Origin: Lactuca virosa
Taxonomy: Eukaryota; Streptophyta; Magnoliopsida; Asterales; Asteraceae
DNA length: 64,000 bases
Assembly (NCBI GenBank): GCA_928212115.1
Contig: CAKMRJ010001112.1
Coordinates: forward strand, 408,360,714 to 408,424,713
Direction: 5' to 3'
Positions 11,675-24,304 of this stretch are shown here, in pieces. Position 1 is the stretch's first letter; each line of letters begins with the position of its first letter. The notes below the pieces were generated by a model, which saw only the letters and a list, made by a program, of their open reading frames with translations, ran no database searches and had not been told where the DNA came from. Position numbers and translations under genes: made by a program.

Positions 11675-12510
11675 ACTTCGGGGTCCAGATACGGTCCATG
11701 AAATAGTAAACTCCGTCTCCCTTAACCTCTAAGTTCTTTTCCATTCCTCGCAAGGCTTCATCCGACATGTTCTCTGGTTTTAAGGCTTCCAGCTGAGCCT
11801 CTCGGATTTGTGTGGATAATCGGGAATGGATGGTCATAGTCAATGCCTTCACTCTACGACCTGAATACTCCTTGCGGCTGAGGGCATCTGCTACCACATT
11901 GGCATTGCCGGGATGGTAGCGTATTTCGCACTCGTAATCACTGAGTAGCTCTACCCATCGCCGATGTCTCATGTTTAACTCTTTCTGATCAAAGATATGT
12001 TGTAGGCTTTTATGGTCGGTGAATACAGTGCACTTGGTTCCATAGAGATAATGTCTCCAGATCTTTAACGCGAAGACCACTGCTCCCAACTCTAAATCGT
12101 GAGTTGTGTAATTGACTTCGTGTGTTTTCAACTGCCTCGAGGCATAGGCGATAACCTTTCCCCGCTGCATGAGCACACAGCCTAGGCCCTGATTGGATGT
12201 ATCACAGTAGACAACGAAGTCTTCCGTCCCTTCGGGGGAGGGACAAGATAGGTGTGCTGCATAGGGCCTTCTTCAATGTTTCAAACGCAGTGTCTTGTTT
12301 TTCTCCCCAACTAAAGGTTACACCTTTCTGTGTCAGGGTGGTTAAAGGCTTAGCGATTTTGGAAAAGTTTTGGATAAACCTGCGATAATAGCCAACGAGA
12401 CCCAAGAATTTTGCGGATTTCTGTGGGTGTCTTCGGTGCCGACCAATTCTCAATTGCTTTGATCTTAGAAGGGTCCACGTGTATGCCTTCCTCGCTAACC
12501 ACGTGACCAA
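11601..12510 (-). pseudogene. Chromovirus pol, end of RT and RNase H part, frameshifted
   Basis: The 12510-12202 frame carries the RT thumb/connection (KFLGLVGYYRRFI). A run of five C instead of four near 12235 shifts it. The RNase H frame 12176-11601 follows, with TDHKSLQHIF, RRWVELL and NVVADALSR motifs. The segment begins by a shift out of the gag-RT frame near 12405 and ends by another near 11680. Role by family: removes RNA from the RNA/DNA hybrid during cDNA synthesis. Confidence 0.9.
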
Positions 12511-14887
12511 GGAAAGTTACCTTCCTGATCCAGAATTCACACTTTGAGAATTTTGCATATAGCTTCTCCGCCCTTAAAGTTTCTAGCACTAGTCTCAAGT
12601 GCTGTTTATGATCATATTCGCTCCGCGAATAGACAAGTATATCGTCAATGAACACGATCACGAACTTGTCTAGAAAAGGGCGGCACACCCGATTCATCAG
12701 CTCCATGAATACTGCCTGTGCGTTGGTTAGACCAAAGGGCATTACTACAAACTCGTAGTGTCCATAGCGAGTTCGGAATGCTTCCTTGGGCACATCATTT
12801 TCGTGAACCCGCAACTGATAATATCCTGATCTTAGATCTATATTCGAAAAGAAACTAGCTCCCTGAAGTTGATCGAAGAGGTTGTCGATTCTGGGTAGGG
12901 GATAACGGTTCTTGATGGTCAGCTTGTTCAGTTCTTGGTAGTCGATGCACATCCGGAAGGATCTGTCTTTCTTTTTCACGAACAAGATCGGAGCTCCCCA
13001 GGGTGAGGAACTCGGCCTTATGAATCCTTTGCTGATCAGCTCATTGAGCTGGCTGGATAATTCTTGCATTTCTGCTGGCGCTAAACGATAGGGAGATTTA
13101 GCTACAGGAGTAGCTCCGGGGATTAAGTCGATACGAAACTCGACTTGACGCTCGGGAGGAATTCCTGGAAGGTCTTCCGGGAAGACATCAGGAAAGTTGC
13201 AGACTTCGGGGATGCTCTTGAGGTCTTTAACTTTTTGCGTCTCATCAACTACATGAGCTAGGAATGCATGGCATTCCTTCCGCAAGTATTTCTGAGCTTT
13301 GATGCATGAAACAATACGAAAGTTCGAACTGGGTTTATCACCGTAAATCATGAGGGCTTCACCAGAGGGAAGATTGAGACGGATCGCTTTCTCAAAGGAA
13401 AGGATATCAGCACGATTGGGGCTTAACCAATCCATGCCGATAATGACATTGAAACTCTTAATGGATACAGGCATAAGATCGATGGTAAAGGAATGATTGT
13501 CTAAGGTAAGAGTATAGCCTATGAATATGTAGTTAGTGCTCTCTTTCTTTCCGTTAGCCATCTCGACGGTGAATGTTTCGGTTAATGGTTGAGATTTACA
13601 TTTGATTAGATGTTTGAATGCATGACTAACAAAACTCCTTTCCGCACCAGAATCGAAAAGAATGCATGCATAAGAGTTGTCAAGGAGGAACGTACACGTA
13701 ACAACGGTAGGATCAGCGACCGCTTCCTCCTGGCCCATCGCCAGCACCTTTCCTGCATTGCCACATGTTGTTGCCTTGGGACAATCTCTCTTGAAGTGCC
13801 CAACCTCTCCACAGCCATAACAAGCTTGACCAGCACCCGCTCCAGGAGCCTGATTGGTTGGTTGGACTGGTCCTTTGCAGAATCGAGCTGTGTGTCCCTT
13901 CTTGCCACAGCTGGTGCACGACATCTCCCGGCACTGTCCCTGATGATGGCAGTTGCACTTGTTGCACAGAGGTAGTTTTCCAGCATTGCGACTGGGGTTC
14001 GTTGGAGTAACGGGAACTGCTGCAGGAGTAGTAGCAGCGTGGACTGCCACTGTTTGTTGTTTCTTGGAGGGCTCCTGAGAAGACTGGCCCTTGCGTTTGT
14101 TCCAAAATTTCTTCTTCTTCCCACCACTCTCCTTTTGTGGCTCGGCGACCGCTGCTGCCTCATCCAGATCGACTCCATGATCGATCAGAGTCTGCGCCAG
14201 ATCCTTGGCGCTTTCAAATGTAGTCGGTCTAGCAGCCAAGACATTTCCTTTGGTTGGGGCCGTCAGTCCCCAGATGTACCTCTCAATTTTCTTGCTTTCC
14301 GGGGTGACCATTCCTGGACAGAGAAGATCCAGATCACAGAATCTAGCGGTGTAGGCAGCGATATCGGAACCCTTCATCTTCAAGTTCCAGAGTTCGTGCT
14401 CCAACTTTTGCACCTCGCCCCTCGGGCAGTATTCCGCAAGCATGAGTTCCTTCAGTCTTTCCCAACCCATGGCATTAGCCACTGGCAGGGTTAGGGTTTT
14501 GAATTGACCATTCCACCAGGTCAAAGCTCTGTCGGTGAAGGTGCAGGCGGCGAACTTCACCTTGTTGGCTTCGGAACAGGCGCGAATTTCGAAGATGGAT
14601 TTGATCTTCTCGAACCATCGAGTCAGGGCGATAACACCTCCATTTCCATCGAAGGACTTGGGTTTTGCGGTCATGAAGTCCTTGTAGGAACACTCATTTT
14701 GATGTCCCTGACTTCCGTCTTGTCGTTGGGGGTCGGTTCTACCTCCAACCCCACCAGAGTTCACTTGTGCCATTGCCACAGTTACGGCGGCGGTAACTGC
14801 TGCCTGGAACATGGCAGGATCGAATTGTAGAGGTGGCGGTGGCGGGGTGTTGTTGTTCTTTCTGATGGGTCTTCGTCGGGGAGGCAT
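12350..14887 (-). pseudogene. Chromovirus gag-protease-RT part
   Basis: An 845-codon open frame starting at the ATG at 14887. Residues about 70-245 form the retrotransposon Gag domain (AYTARFCDLD motif). Two CCHC zinc knuckles follow at about 320-370 (CTSCGKKGHTARFC and CYGCGEVGHFKRDC). The protease motif is FDSGAERSF, near residue 405. RT runs from about 590 with IDYQELNKLT, DLRSGYYQL, MPFGLTNA and the catalytic FIDDILVYS. The frame is lost around 12400 by a frameshift, giving an unrelated 15-residue tail. Gag, PR and RT up to that point look intact, so this is one mutation away from the downstream part but is followed by more breaks. Confidence 0.93.
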
Positions 14888-15439
14888 CTTGTTCTAGAAA
14901 CAACCAGGAAGAAGAGGATGGTAAGTCCTCAAGATATATGAAACAAGATATATCTCATCCTGATAATAAAAGTGTTCTACCAAGCGATAAGCAAAGAAAG
15001 GTTACTAATGCAAGTAAGTTATCGCTTAAGAAAGAAGAGGTAGCAACACTTGGAATCTATATATTTGAATTTGGCTCTCGCTAAAATACTCCTATAGTAT
15101 TTTATGTTGAATATTTTTGTTCTTGGTAAGTTTTAGGCTTGCTGCAACACCACAGTCACTCCCAAGCACATGTTGGTCATGTCTCGAATGAATATAGTTG
15201 ATCAGGCTTAACCGTAGTGTCCCAACATCCAGGTTTAACCGTAGTGTCCCAACATCCAAATACTTTTGTTTCGTTCTATCTAAGACTCTGGTCCTCATAC
15301 TCAGGTATACTTGTATACTTTTTATAAAAATACTTATATTTTTGAAAGTATACTTTTAGTTTAGAGCACTTAGGCCCCTTAATGTTTATAATTGTATACC
15401 ATGTAAGGTTCGGTATACTTAGTTCGCTATAAGGCAAGG
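14888..15439 (-). other. Chromovirus leader
   Basis: Untranslated region between PBS and gag. It holds no ORF of note. A 27-bp unit containing TTAACCGTAGTGTCCCAACA is repeated in tandem at 15208 and 15235. Confidence 0.6.
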
Positions 15440-15451
15440 GCTCTGATACCA
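15440..15451 (-). other. Primer binding site of the chromovirus
   Basis: Minus strand reads TGGTATCAGAGC three bases after the LTR end. This matches the complement of the 3' end of plant initiator Met-tRNA and marks 15455-17912 as the 5' LTR. Confidence 0.85.
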
Positions 15452-15454
15452 ATC

Positions 15455-17912
15455 TGTCACACCCCGAAACCGGAATGGCGGAATCGTTCCGGGGTGGAGG
15501 ACGTCATGTTTAGCATCACAACCAATGAATAATAGGAATCATAGCAACACAACCAATACAATGGATACATATATAAGTAAAATGTTTACATCAGTTTGAA
15601 ACTTGTTTTAAATACATCAAAAGTATGTAAAATATAAAAACATGACTCTTATTGCTCCGGCTCCTCTAGATCCAAGAAGTACCTGTCTACTGATTTCCTG
15701 AGAATACAAGCAGTTTGAAAGAATATCAGCATAAAGCTGGTGAGTTCATAAGCATTTAGTTTTGGTGGAAAAATGTTCTTTGAATCCTTTTGAAAAGTGT
15801 TCCTCAAGAAAATCCTATATTTTCTTATGAAAAGCGTGTTTGAAAACCCATTCCTTCCATAACCTCCAGATTCATACAAGATATGTACAATCCAAGGAGC
15901 CGTGGAATAAATATGAATATCCGTTAGTTACCTGTTAAACAATCCGTTTATGAAAAGCCGAGTTATCCCGGGAAAATCCTATATCTTCCCTAAAAGTTGA
16001 TCATTGATTATCCGTTCTAAACTGAGGTGTACAAGTATCTACCATACTTATATCGATAAACGTAGCTTTCTTTTAAAAACCCTGGTTACTCCTAGTGAGG
16101 TATATTAGCCTTATTACATAAATAAAACTAATAAAAGAAAACGTGGTGAACTAAATCCTGAAGGCATTGTTAATACCCTCCAGTAATCAATCGGTTATTA
16201 CTTTGAGGTTAGTTCATTTGATCCATTATTACAAAAGTAAATCTCTGCTATCTACATTGTGAGTTTCATGACCATAACTGACTGGATATGGCCCGTAACG
16301 GGGCCGATATCCTTTATCACTTTGTCACCCGTAGACCTGCCGGTCCGACTATAGCTAGCATCAAGGTGCGGGATTGTCAGTCCCGTATAGATCTATACAC
16401 AACAGTCACGCTCTCCCTACAAGAGATTCTGGTCACAAGTGCTAGTCCTACACTCTGATTCTGTGGGAGTGTTACCAAGGACGTGTCTCCAACTTAGACT
16501 AACAAATTTACAAGTAATAATACTGAAAATCCTTTTCATGATTTGCATGAATCCTTTATAAAATAATACATTTTACTACATGATTCACAAGTTCGTCACC
16601 CTAGTTTTGAAGACTGTTTCTACGAGTTGATTTCTTAATCGTTTGGAAAAAATTGTTTTCCATGTTAAAAGCATACTGAAAATATAATTATCTTAAACAA
16701 AATAATATATTTTGAGCACAAGTTTCCTTGTACTTTTGCTTGTATTCCCCCCTGAAAACATGAAAACTCGGAAAAACGTAGGGGTATGAACTCACCTCGG
16801 GTAAGTGGTTTGATTGAAGGATCGATACGGAAAGCTGGGTGTTCAAGTGAAGCCTTGAACACGATTTGATCCTAATTAACACGTAATAACACATAAAGGA
16901 GTCAAATGAAGGTATTTCACCACTAGATGTGATGGAGAACCACTCTAGGGACTTGGAACTACTTGCACTAAGTGTTAGGACCTTAAAGGATTGCATGAGG
17001 GAGGTGTATGGCAACCTTAAAGGTGTGTGCGGCCATGGGTGTGCGGCCCAAGGGGTGTGCGGCCGTACACTCATGATGAAGGGTGCCTTTGAGGTGTTTT
17101 CAAGGTCCATACTTGCATCCATGAAGTGTTCTAGGTCCATACTTAATGGTAGTACAAGTTAAGGGTCTTAGAAATGGGTTTGTTGTCCTAGGGTGAGTGT
17201 ATGGTCGCACACGGGAGTGTGCTGCCGCACACAAGAAGTGTGCTACCGCACAAGGGTGTGTGCGGCCATTCACAGGTGTGTGCGGTTGTACACCCTACAT
17301 GATGATGTCCAAAATGCCAATTCTAAGGTGTAGCAAAGCTAGGGTCATGTCCAACTCAAATATGGAAGTCAAACTCTCACTTTGGAGGGTATTTTAAGAG
17401 TGTGCGGCCACCTTATAGGGGTGTGCGGCCGCACTCACTTCCAAACACGAAGAACATGACGAAAATTGCACACTTAAGGCTTAGATAGAGTGGTCTTTCA
17501 TGGATATCAAGTTAGAGGATGAATTACTCACGTTCTTGAAGCTTTGGAGGGTTTGTGGTTGAAGAAGCTTGAGAGGAAAGGTGTTGTGTGCTGCCAAGGT
17601 GTTAAAGGAATGAAAGGAAAGGGGGTCTACCCTTTATATAAGGGTGGGTGTGCTGCCTAGAAGTGAGTGTGCGGCCAAGAGGTGAGTGTACGGCCGCACA
17701 CCCATGTGTACGGCCGTACACTCCCCCTAAGGGTGTGTATGTCCCGGTTTTGTCACCCTACGGCTTGCTGACTCTTTCCTAACCTCAGCCTTGGCTATAC
17801 TCAAGCATAGAACGCTTAAATGAACCCTTAAACAGTACAAGAAGTCAACAGAACAAGTTTAACATTGATTGAATTGGCTAAGTGTACAAGATAAAAGTTT
17901 CGGGTTGTCACA
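15455..17912 (-). repeat. 5' LTR of the chromovirus
   Basis: 2,458 bp, bounded by TGTCACACCC and GGTTGTCACA on the plus strand. It is uninterrupted, so it shows the ancestral state for the nested insertion site (near 17160). It contains palindromic unit arrays at 17025-17072, 17197-17295, 17395-17432 and 17640-17735. Confidence 0.92.
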
Positions 17913-17917
17913 TACCA

Positions 17918-17970
17918 GAAGGAACCTCTATCTCTTATCCCTGAAGGAACCTCTATCTCTTGACCCCAAA
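17918..17970. repeat. Degenerate tandem repeat, right part
   Basis: Two units of GAAGGAACCTCTATCTCTT continue the array that ends at 4825. It is cut on the right by the LTR that starts at 17971. Confidence 0.6.
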
Positions 17971-19597
17971 TGTAATGTCTGGTTTCAGGTTTGGATTTCA
18001 CCTTATAATTTTGAGATTTTTGGTTGGCCAAGACACGGTGAAAGGATCACCACGACATGGCATTGATGCATGGAACACATGTTTTATTTATGAAACCACG
18101 ACGTGGCATGATGCTTGTGACTACGTGGTGATGGTAGATATGTAAAACCCTAATTTCCATGCTTAAGGCCTATTTAAAGGATGTGATAGCTAGGGTTTCC
18201 TCAACCCCCAACTTTTGTCACCTCCAAAAGTGTTCTTGACCAAACCCTATCCACTTTGCAAGCTTTGAGCTTATTTTGGTGTTTTGGTGCACTTTAAAGG
18301 AAGAAGAAGATTTTAGTGAAAGGATCAAGCAAGAAACTCCACTCCATCTTTGAGATCACTCTCTAGACCATTTGTAAGACTTCAAGACTTGATCTTTTTG
18401 GTTCCTTCTTAGTAGATCTAGGATTGTTTGCATTTTTGGGTTCCTAGTTGTGATTGGAATGGTTGTATGAGATAAAGTTTGCAACTTTATGACTCACCTA
18501 GGTCCCTTGAGCATAATAACTTCTGGATCTAGAAGTTGGTTGAGTTTTTTAGAGTCATGCATGTGGTTTAGGTCATTTTTCTCATATTTTGACCTAGTTG
18601 GGTGAAGGACATGCATGAGGCATGCATGTCTATAAATTTCAGATTTTTATGGACCATTAAGGTCCCTAGAAGCCTTCTGGAAAGTTTGAGCAAAGGGCTT
18701 ATCAAATTAAGAGCTTAAGCCAGTAAATTGTTTTTAGTTAGAAACCACGACGTGACATGATACTCGCCACAACGTGGTGGAGAGGGTTTCATGACTGTTT
18801 TTTTAGGATGCTGGTATGGCATGGTGGCATGTTTGCCACGACGTGGTAGCAAAATTGGTCGTGATTGTGTTGAATAGCCACGACGTGACCATAGGTAGGC
18901 CACGATGTGGTGACCATCTGAAGCTGACCATTGACTTTGACCGTTGATCGTTGACTTTTTGAACTGGTTGACTTTTAGTCAACTTGCTAGTTTTAGAAGG
19001 TAGAGTAAGGGTTTACCTTTTATGATTCATTAGGAGGTATGTAGCACCTACTTTTCGATTATGTGAGATTGTAGCTATCTACTGTGTTTGTAAGGTGAGT
19101 ATTCTCACTATATTATGTAGAATGCTAGACTATCTTTGTGAATCTTGCATGAAAGACTATGGTTGGATCACAACATTGCATGAAAGACTGTGGTTAGATC
19201 ACAACACTTGTATGGAAGACCATGGCAGGAAAGACTGCAGCTGGGTTGTAGCAATGTAAGTGATTGTAAGACTATGATTGGATCATAACATTCACATGGG
19301 TTGAAATACATCCTTAGGGTTGGGCCTATTTATATGTATGGTACGTGGTATTTTAGGGCACTCACTAAGCTTTGTGCTTACAGTTTCATGTTTTAAATGT
19401 TTCAGATGCTTCTGGTTCCAAAGGGAAGGGCCCGAATTGATCGCATTGCATCCCCTGGAGTTTTGTTATGCACTATATTTTATGATTTACTTTGATGTTT
19501 GAGAACTTGATACACTTTGGTTATCTTTAATCAATGAATGAATGGTATGGGAGGTTTTAAAAATGAAAATTTTACTTCGTATTTTTAGGACGTTACA
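17971..19597 (+). repeat. 5' LTR of a second LTR retroelement (probably gypsy)
   Basis: Starts TGTAATGTCTGG and ends GGACGTTACA, 1,627 bp, followed by a PBS-like sequence. It contains at least six copies of a CCACGACGTGG palindrome or close variants between 18043 and 18913. No ORF in it is convincing. The gypsy assignment is by analogy with lettuce LTRs of this type, since no coding part is left here. Confidence 0.7.
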
Positions 19598-19599
19598 AG

Positions 19600-19614
19600 T
19601 TGGTATCAAAACCA
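19600..19614 (+). other. Primer binding site-like sequence
   Basis: TTGGTATCAAAACC follows the LTR end by two bases. It resembles the initiator Met-tRNA PBS in its first eight bases but then differs. Confidence 0.5.
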
Positions 19615-20500
19615 TGGCTTGAGGGAGTCAAGAACACTTACCAGTGTGTCTGAGCTCAAACTGGGGACTAACAAAATATTTTAAAAAGGAAATGATTTTT
19701 TCTAAAAAGTTTTTATCAAGAAAGGGGTCTAATGCATTCAATCAACCTAGCTCAAGTAAGTGATTCCCAAAATACCCATACATGAATGATATACTTTAGT
19801 ATGCTAATATGAGAATCACATGCTAGAATAGGGCTAAGGATCTGCTTAGGATTGCATGATAGAATGCATGCTTAGGAAAAATGCCTAGTTGTGCCTGATA
19901 TGTGAACTGTTAGAGGTGCATGATAGTGTGTAGACTAAGGATCTTTAGGAATTATGTGTTATAATTGTCTGATCTTTATGATGCCTTATTTCGAGTTGGT
20001 TTGTTGCTCGAATGCTACTTGCTTCTTGCTATGTGAAAGTTATATTGATGTTAATTAACTATTAAGCAAATACGTTAGGTTGCATTCCATAAAGATTAAA
20101 TAATTTTAGAATGATTGATTTGGCTCTATTACGTAGCTCTTGTTTGAGTCCAACCGTTGTAGTGCAAAATCTTTTAGCCAAAGGATTGTTTAATTTTATT
20201 GCATGTGATTGTATTCATAAGATTCTTTCGCAGTTGATAACGGGTGGGGGTAGGAATCCTAGGAGAGCCTAAAGTGTCTTAGTACATGGTATGCACTATT
20301 TAAGTGTAACTTATATTTATATTCATAGTTGCTGTTATGGATGTATAAATAAGATTTGACAGTAATTCAAGTTATAATGCTGATTAATCTGCTTATGGGA
20401 GAGGTGTCTAGAATGGTCATGTTGGCTTGGTTGTTGGATTTCAGAAAGGCTATATGCCGAAATGGTCCTTCCTGTCTGATCCTTATTTGATAAAACTCTC
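19615..20500 (+). mobile_element. Leader fragment of the second retroelement
   Basis: Non-coding DNA downstream of the PBS, cut off at 20500 by the copia LTR. No gag start is reached. Confidence 0.5.
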
Positions 20501-21270
20501 TGTTGGGTTTTGAGCATTCTAACACTCCTAAGGTGTTCATGCAACCCTAAATACCTTGGATCTATGTTTTCACTAATTATACATGCAATGGTGTTTCCAA
20601 GGTATTAAACCTATGACTAGCATACAATTGACATATACCACACAAGAATCTAATTAGGATAACATACCTTATAGTGGAGATTGAAGTCTTGATGTATCTA
20701 GCCTTAAGAGCTTAGCCCTAATAGTGTGGAAGCCTCAAGTGGAATCACAAATCACCATCAACAACTTGGAAGAACTTGAGAGAATATGGAGCTCACTAAA
20801 ATCGGCCACCTTTTCTTTCACACACACTAGTGCCAATTTTGTGAGCCAAGGACCCCTTTATATATTATGGAGGATTAGGGTTACATCCATGTAAACCCTA
20901 ATACCCATGACCTTTCACTTACATAGGATCCATTAGTTAAAAGCTCCATGGACTATCCATGGACTTCCAAACACTTTTAGCCCATCCTAAATAAACCTTG
21001 GCCCATTCCATATATATATAAGAGTCCATATTTAATTAGCCTCTTTTGATCACTAAATTAATTCCAAATTAATTCTTGATAAATACTAATTAAATGATAT
21101 GATTTCATATTAATATATTATAACTTATAATATATTAATAAATCATAAATATCCTTTTCTCATAAGTCTATCCATACAAATTGTTCCCGTGAAGTGCTAC
21201 CCAAATGGACCATGCCGGGTCGGGTCAAGTCATACCAATTATAGTTATGGACTTAGACACTAATCCAACA
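20501..21270 (-). repeat. 3' LTR of copia element E3
   Basis: TGTTGGGTTT to AATCCAACA, 770 bp, same family as the LTRs at 30541, 37291 and 44240. The PPT complement GTCTCCCACTT follows at 21271, so the element lies on the minus strand and extends right. Confidence 0.88.
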
Positions 21271-23672
21271 GTCTCCCACTTGGATAAGTCTAATAACTAT
21301 TATTGCAAGTACGACTTCATAACCCGACTAGCAATCGTAGCTCTTAAAGCCGTTGTCGAACTCTGAACAAATCAAATGACGCGTCCATTAGATAAGTGAT
21401 CATATATTCCTCCATTGTAGATATCATATGGACTGATACATGGATTATAATCATTCTCTCTGTCCATTTGTTGTTTCCCGATTTTCGATTTATGACAACT
21501 GACTAATTGAACAGATCAAATCAGTCCAGGCTTGGCCAAGCACTTAGGGGTGTCATCACTAAATCATCGAGGGGCCCACAGATATCACTTTTATCCCTTT
21601 AAGGGTAAAAGAAATGGATAAACTTTGACTCATATGCTTGTACTAACTACTTGTTGAATCATACACGAAGGCACATTTTATAACATCGAGTTACCAATGC
21701 GTTTTCGTGCAATCAATGTATAACCAACTCATAGTCAACAACTCATATCTATAGGTTTGAAGAATATAAGATATATTATCGTCTCATGATTCACTCGTGA
21801 TAAAATCCATGAAGTGATTCAAATGAGCGTGGGTTTAATCCAATACTCGAATCTCATTCTAGGAGCACTCATGAATGTTGCAGCAACCTTTTGCTATGTC
21901 TAAACACTTTAGACATCTACAAACCCAATTCATGACAGTCTTGCCTTAATACCTACTTCTAACGTATTATCGACTGCGGATGGTTTGAATAACTTAGTCA
22001 TTCGGTAAGAATGACCTAGTTATTCTGGAAGTCAAAACATGCAAATGAAAACACAAGAATAATACTAATCCTATATGGCCCCAACACTTTGAGTGTAAAT
22101 AAAAACACCTTTTATCTAAGCACCATATTGATTACTCATTATTCATTGCATAATGTTTCGATTTATCAACTTAATACTTGAATAAAAACAATAGTAATGC
22201 CATGCTCCAAGCATGCACACTATGTTTGTCTAAACAATAGCTATGCCATACTCCAAGTATGCACACTATGTTTGTATTATGATCCTTACTTTGTGAAACG
22301 ATCAATTGACAATGTTTCAATGATCCTCATTTCACAATCTCAATCCTTATTGTAAATGTAAGAATACCAAACTCTTGCCATTTACTATAATATATTAGAT
22401 TCTCAACTTATATGCAATGATCCCCTTGCAATGAATATGAACACAAGTCACAAAGACTTGGCAACATACATTACAAAGTATTCCAATGGAGAGCAATTCC
22501 ATGGAAACGAAGTCTCATATTCAAAATACATTCCTTTGAACACCCTTCTTGCATTAAGTTTTCTAATCTTACACAGATTCAAAAAATAACTTTCACCTAT
22601 GGAGACAATTCTATATTCTTATTTTGACTATCACTTCTGAACAAGAATTGCCTCCTTTCAGAATATGTCAATATGGTCCTATCTCTATACTTCCAATTGT
22701 CCATGAACAACCAATCTTTGGCAAACCTCATATTGTCCTCGACAATTGCTTAATCATTTTAGTCAAATCCAGTTCTATTCCTTTTTCCCTCTTAACGCCC
22801 TAGGCATTTGGAAAATATAGAATGGATACATATTATAGCACATGTAATCGATCCTATACACGAAGCATATGGGACACGGTTCATGATGTCTCACATAAAG
22901 ACATGATACTAGACCAGTCTTTCTGCTATAATATTTCTATTTCTATTTGCCATGTTCTCACAATTCAGATTATGAAAAGGGGTGTCGTAATCATAATCGA
23001 ATTTTAGAACGCAAATAATGTTCCCATATATAGAATTTCCTTATGTTGAACCATTCCAACATAACATTCATATATATTCTTGACTAAATTTGATTAAAAT
23101 CTCACGATCTAAGCTTTTAGATTTGAAATGAAGTATAATTTCCTCTCTCCCTTAATTATAGCAAAACAACTTTTCAAAGCGAATTGAACCTTTTGTTTTC
23201 TATAATTAACATTGCTATCTTGCAACACTAACCATAATAATCATGCTCCCACTAGCACAATGATTATTATCTTACTAGCACAACACTTATGCTCCCACTA
23301 GCTTTGACATGTACTAAAAAATCAACTGGACTTCTAGAAATCAATACTCTATTGACTTTCTTGCCAAAGTTCAGATTTCTGATACAAGATTGTTTTGATA
23401 AGACTTTATCAAAATCATACACCTTTCCTTAGATAGCTCACATGTTTGTGTAGACCTTTTGCCATTCTCACTAGTTAGTGTGCCGGTTAACCACACACGC
23501 TCCACTAACGACATGAGAATGCAAATATCACAATTGCTATCTACTTAAAATCTACTTAGTGAAAGCGTTTCCTCACCATCATTTTCATGAATCGGAGAGA
23601 AACCTTATGACACTTAGATTTTTATGGTGTATGTGTTCCTATCCATGTGAAATTTGTCAAAACATAATCACA
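21271..23672 (-). mobile_element. Copia element E3, 3' non-coding spacer up to the gap
   Basis: Similar along its length to 38057-40450 of the gag-only element E2, including hairpins at 22201-22215, 22247-22261, 22954-23010 and 23463-23521. No pol coding is visible in 2.4 kb, so E3 probably belongs to the gag-only type. The 5' half is lost in the assembly gap. Confidence 0.7.
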
Positions 23673-23682
23673 NNNNNNNNNN
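23673..23682. other. Assembly gap (10 N)
   Basis: Ten N separate the copia element from host DNA. The true distance is unknown. Confidence 1.
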
Positions 23683-24304
23683 CCACTTTCATATATTGAT
23701 CCCCCGGCATTGGTGAGAAATATTTCTCCAGTCTTTTAAAAAAATCAAAATTTCATTACTTTTTTAGGTGAACAATATTAACAAGTAAATTATACATTTA
23801 TACTTTATTTTTCTCTTATAATAGCAAAACATATTTCTTTACCCATAACAACGACTACTTTTATTTATTTACAATAATAACAATACGTAACATGAAACTT
23901 ATAAGTTATAAGCATATTGTACGTTTCATATTACATATAAGTTGTTATTATAATTAAAAAGAAATACATTCATTTAAATGTTCCAAAATGAAAAACTAAA
24001 AGGCAACAATAAGTGATATTTTACAACAAAACTATACATAATGATTAAGAAAATGGTTAAAATCGTTCGTTCTAGCATTATTTGTCCTTTTTGAACATTT
24101 TAATTGCAAATAAACTTTATGTACATGGTTAAAATAACTCTGATTATATTTTGGTAGAAAATGATGGGATTTATTGCAAGCATCATGGGACAAATGGCTT
24201 CAAATGCAATCTTCAAGGGTGACAACAAAAAGGCCGTTTATTTTATATGCATCGTAGTAGCTTTTGTTATACTCTTCATTGTTCTAAGGCTTTATAGAAG
24301 TTAA
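23683..24304 (+). CDS. Possible last two exons of a small membrane protein gene
   Basis: A candidate 30-base exon end (23683-23712) is followed by GTGAG. A 445-base intron would end at TTGGTAG, and the next exon 24158-24304 is open for 48 codons to TAA. The phases agree. The last exon contains two Met codons, the motif FIASIMGQMASN, then a basic DNKK and a 16-18 residue hydrophobic segment (VYFICIVVAFVILFIVL) ending LYRS, like a tail anchor. I do not recognise the family. The rest of the gene would lie in the gap. It converges on the SWIB gene, with stops about 270 bases apart. If the upstream exon is not real, 24161-24304 still encodes a 47-residue single-pass peptide. Confidence 0.4.

Larger units (their letters stand above)
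4831..17912 (-). mobile_element. Ty3/gypsy chromovirus (Tekay/Del type), full-length, minus strand
   Basis: Flanked by the 5-bp target duplication TACCA at 4826-4830 and 17913-17917. LTRs run 4831-10302 (interrupted) and 15455-17912 and end in TGTGACA/TGTCACA. The order on the minus strand is 5' LTR, PBS matching initiator Met-tRNA, gag with zinc knuckles, aspartic protease, RT, RNase H, integrase, C-terminal chromodomain-like region, PPT, 3' LTR, as in chromoviruses. The coding region has frameshifts and a stop, so it is not autonomous now. A probable solo LTR is nested in the 3' LTR. Tekay/Del is the best lineage guess from the long LTRs and chromodomain. Confidence 0.9.

Noticed and set aside
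13606..14830. Several ORFs above 100 codons on both strands
   Set aside because: Shadows of the chromovirus gag-protease frame, which has clear zinc knuckles and protease motif.
16688..17140. 150-codon ORF, also at 6065-6517
   Set aside because: LTR sequence again, overlapping ORFs on the other strand, and passes through palindromic units.
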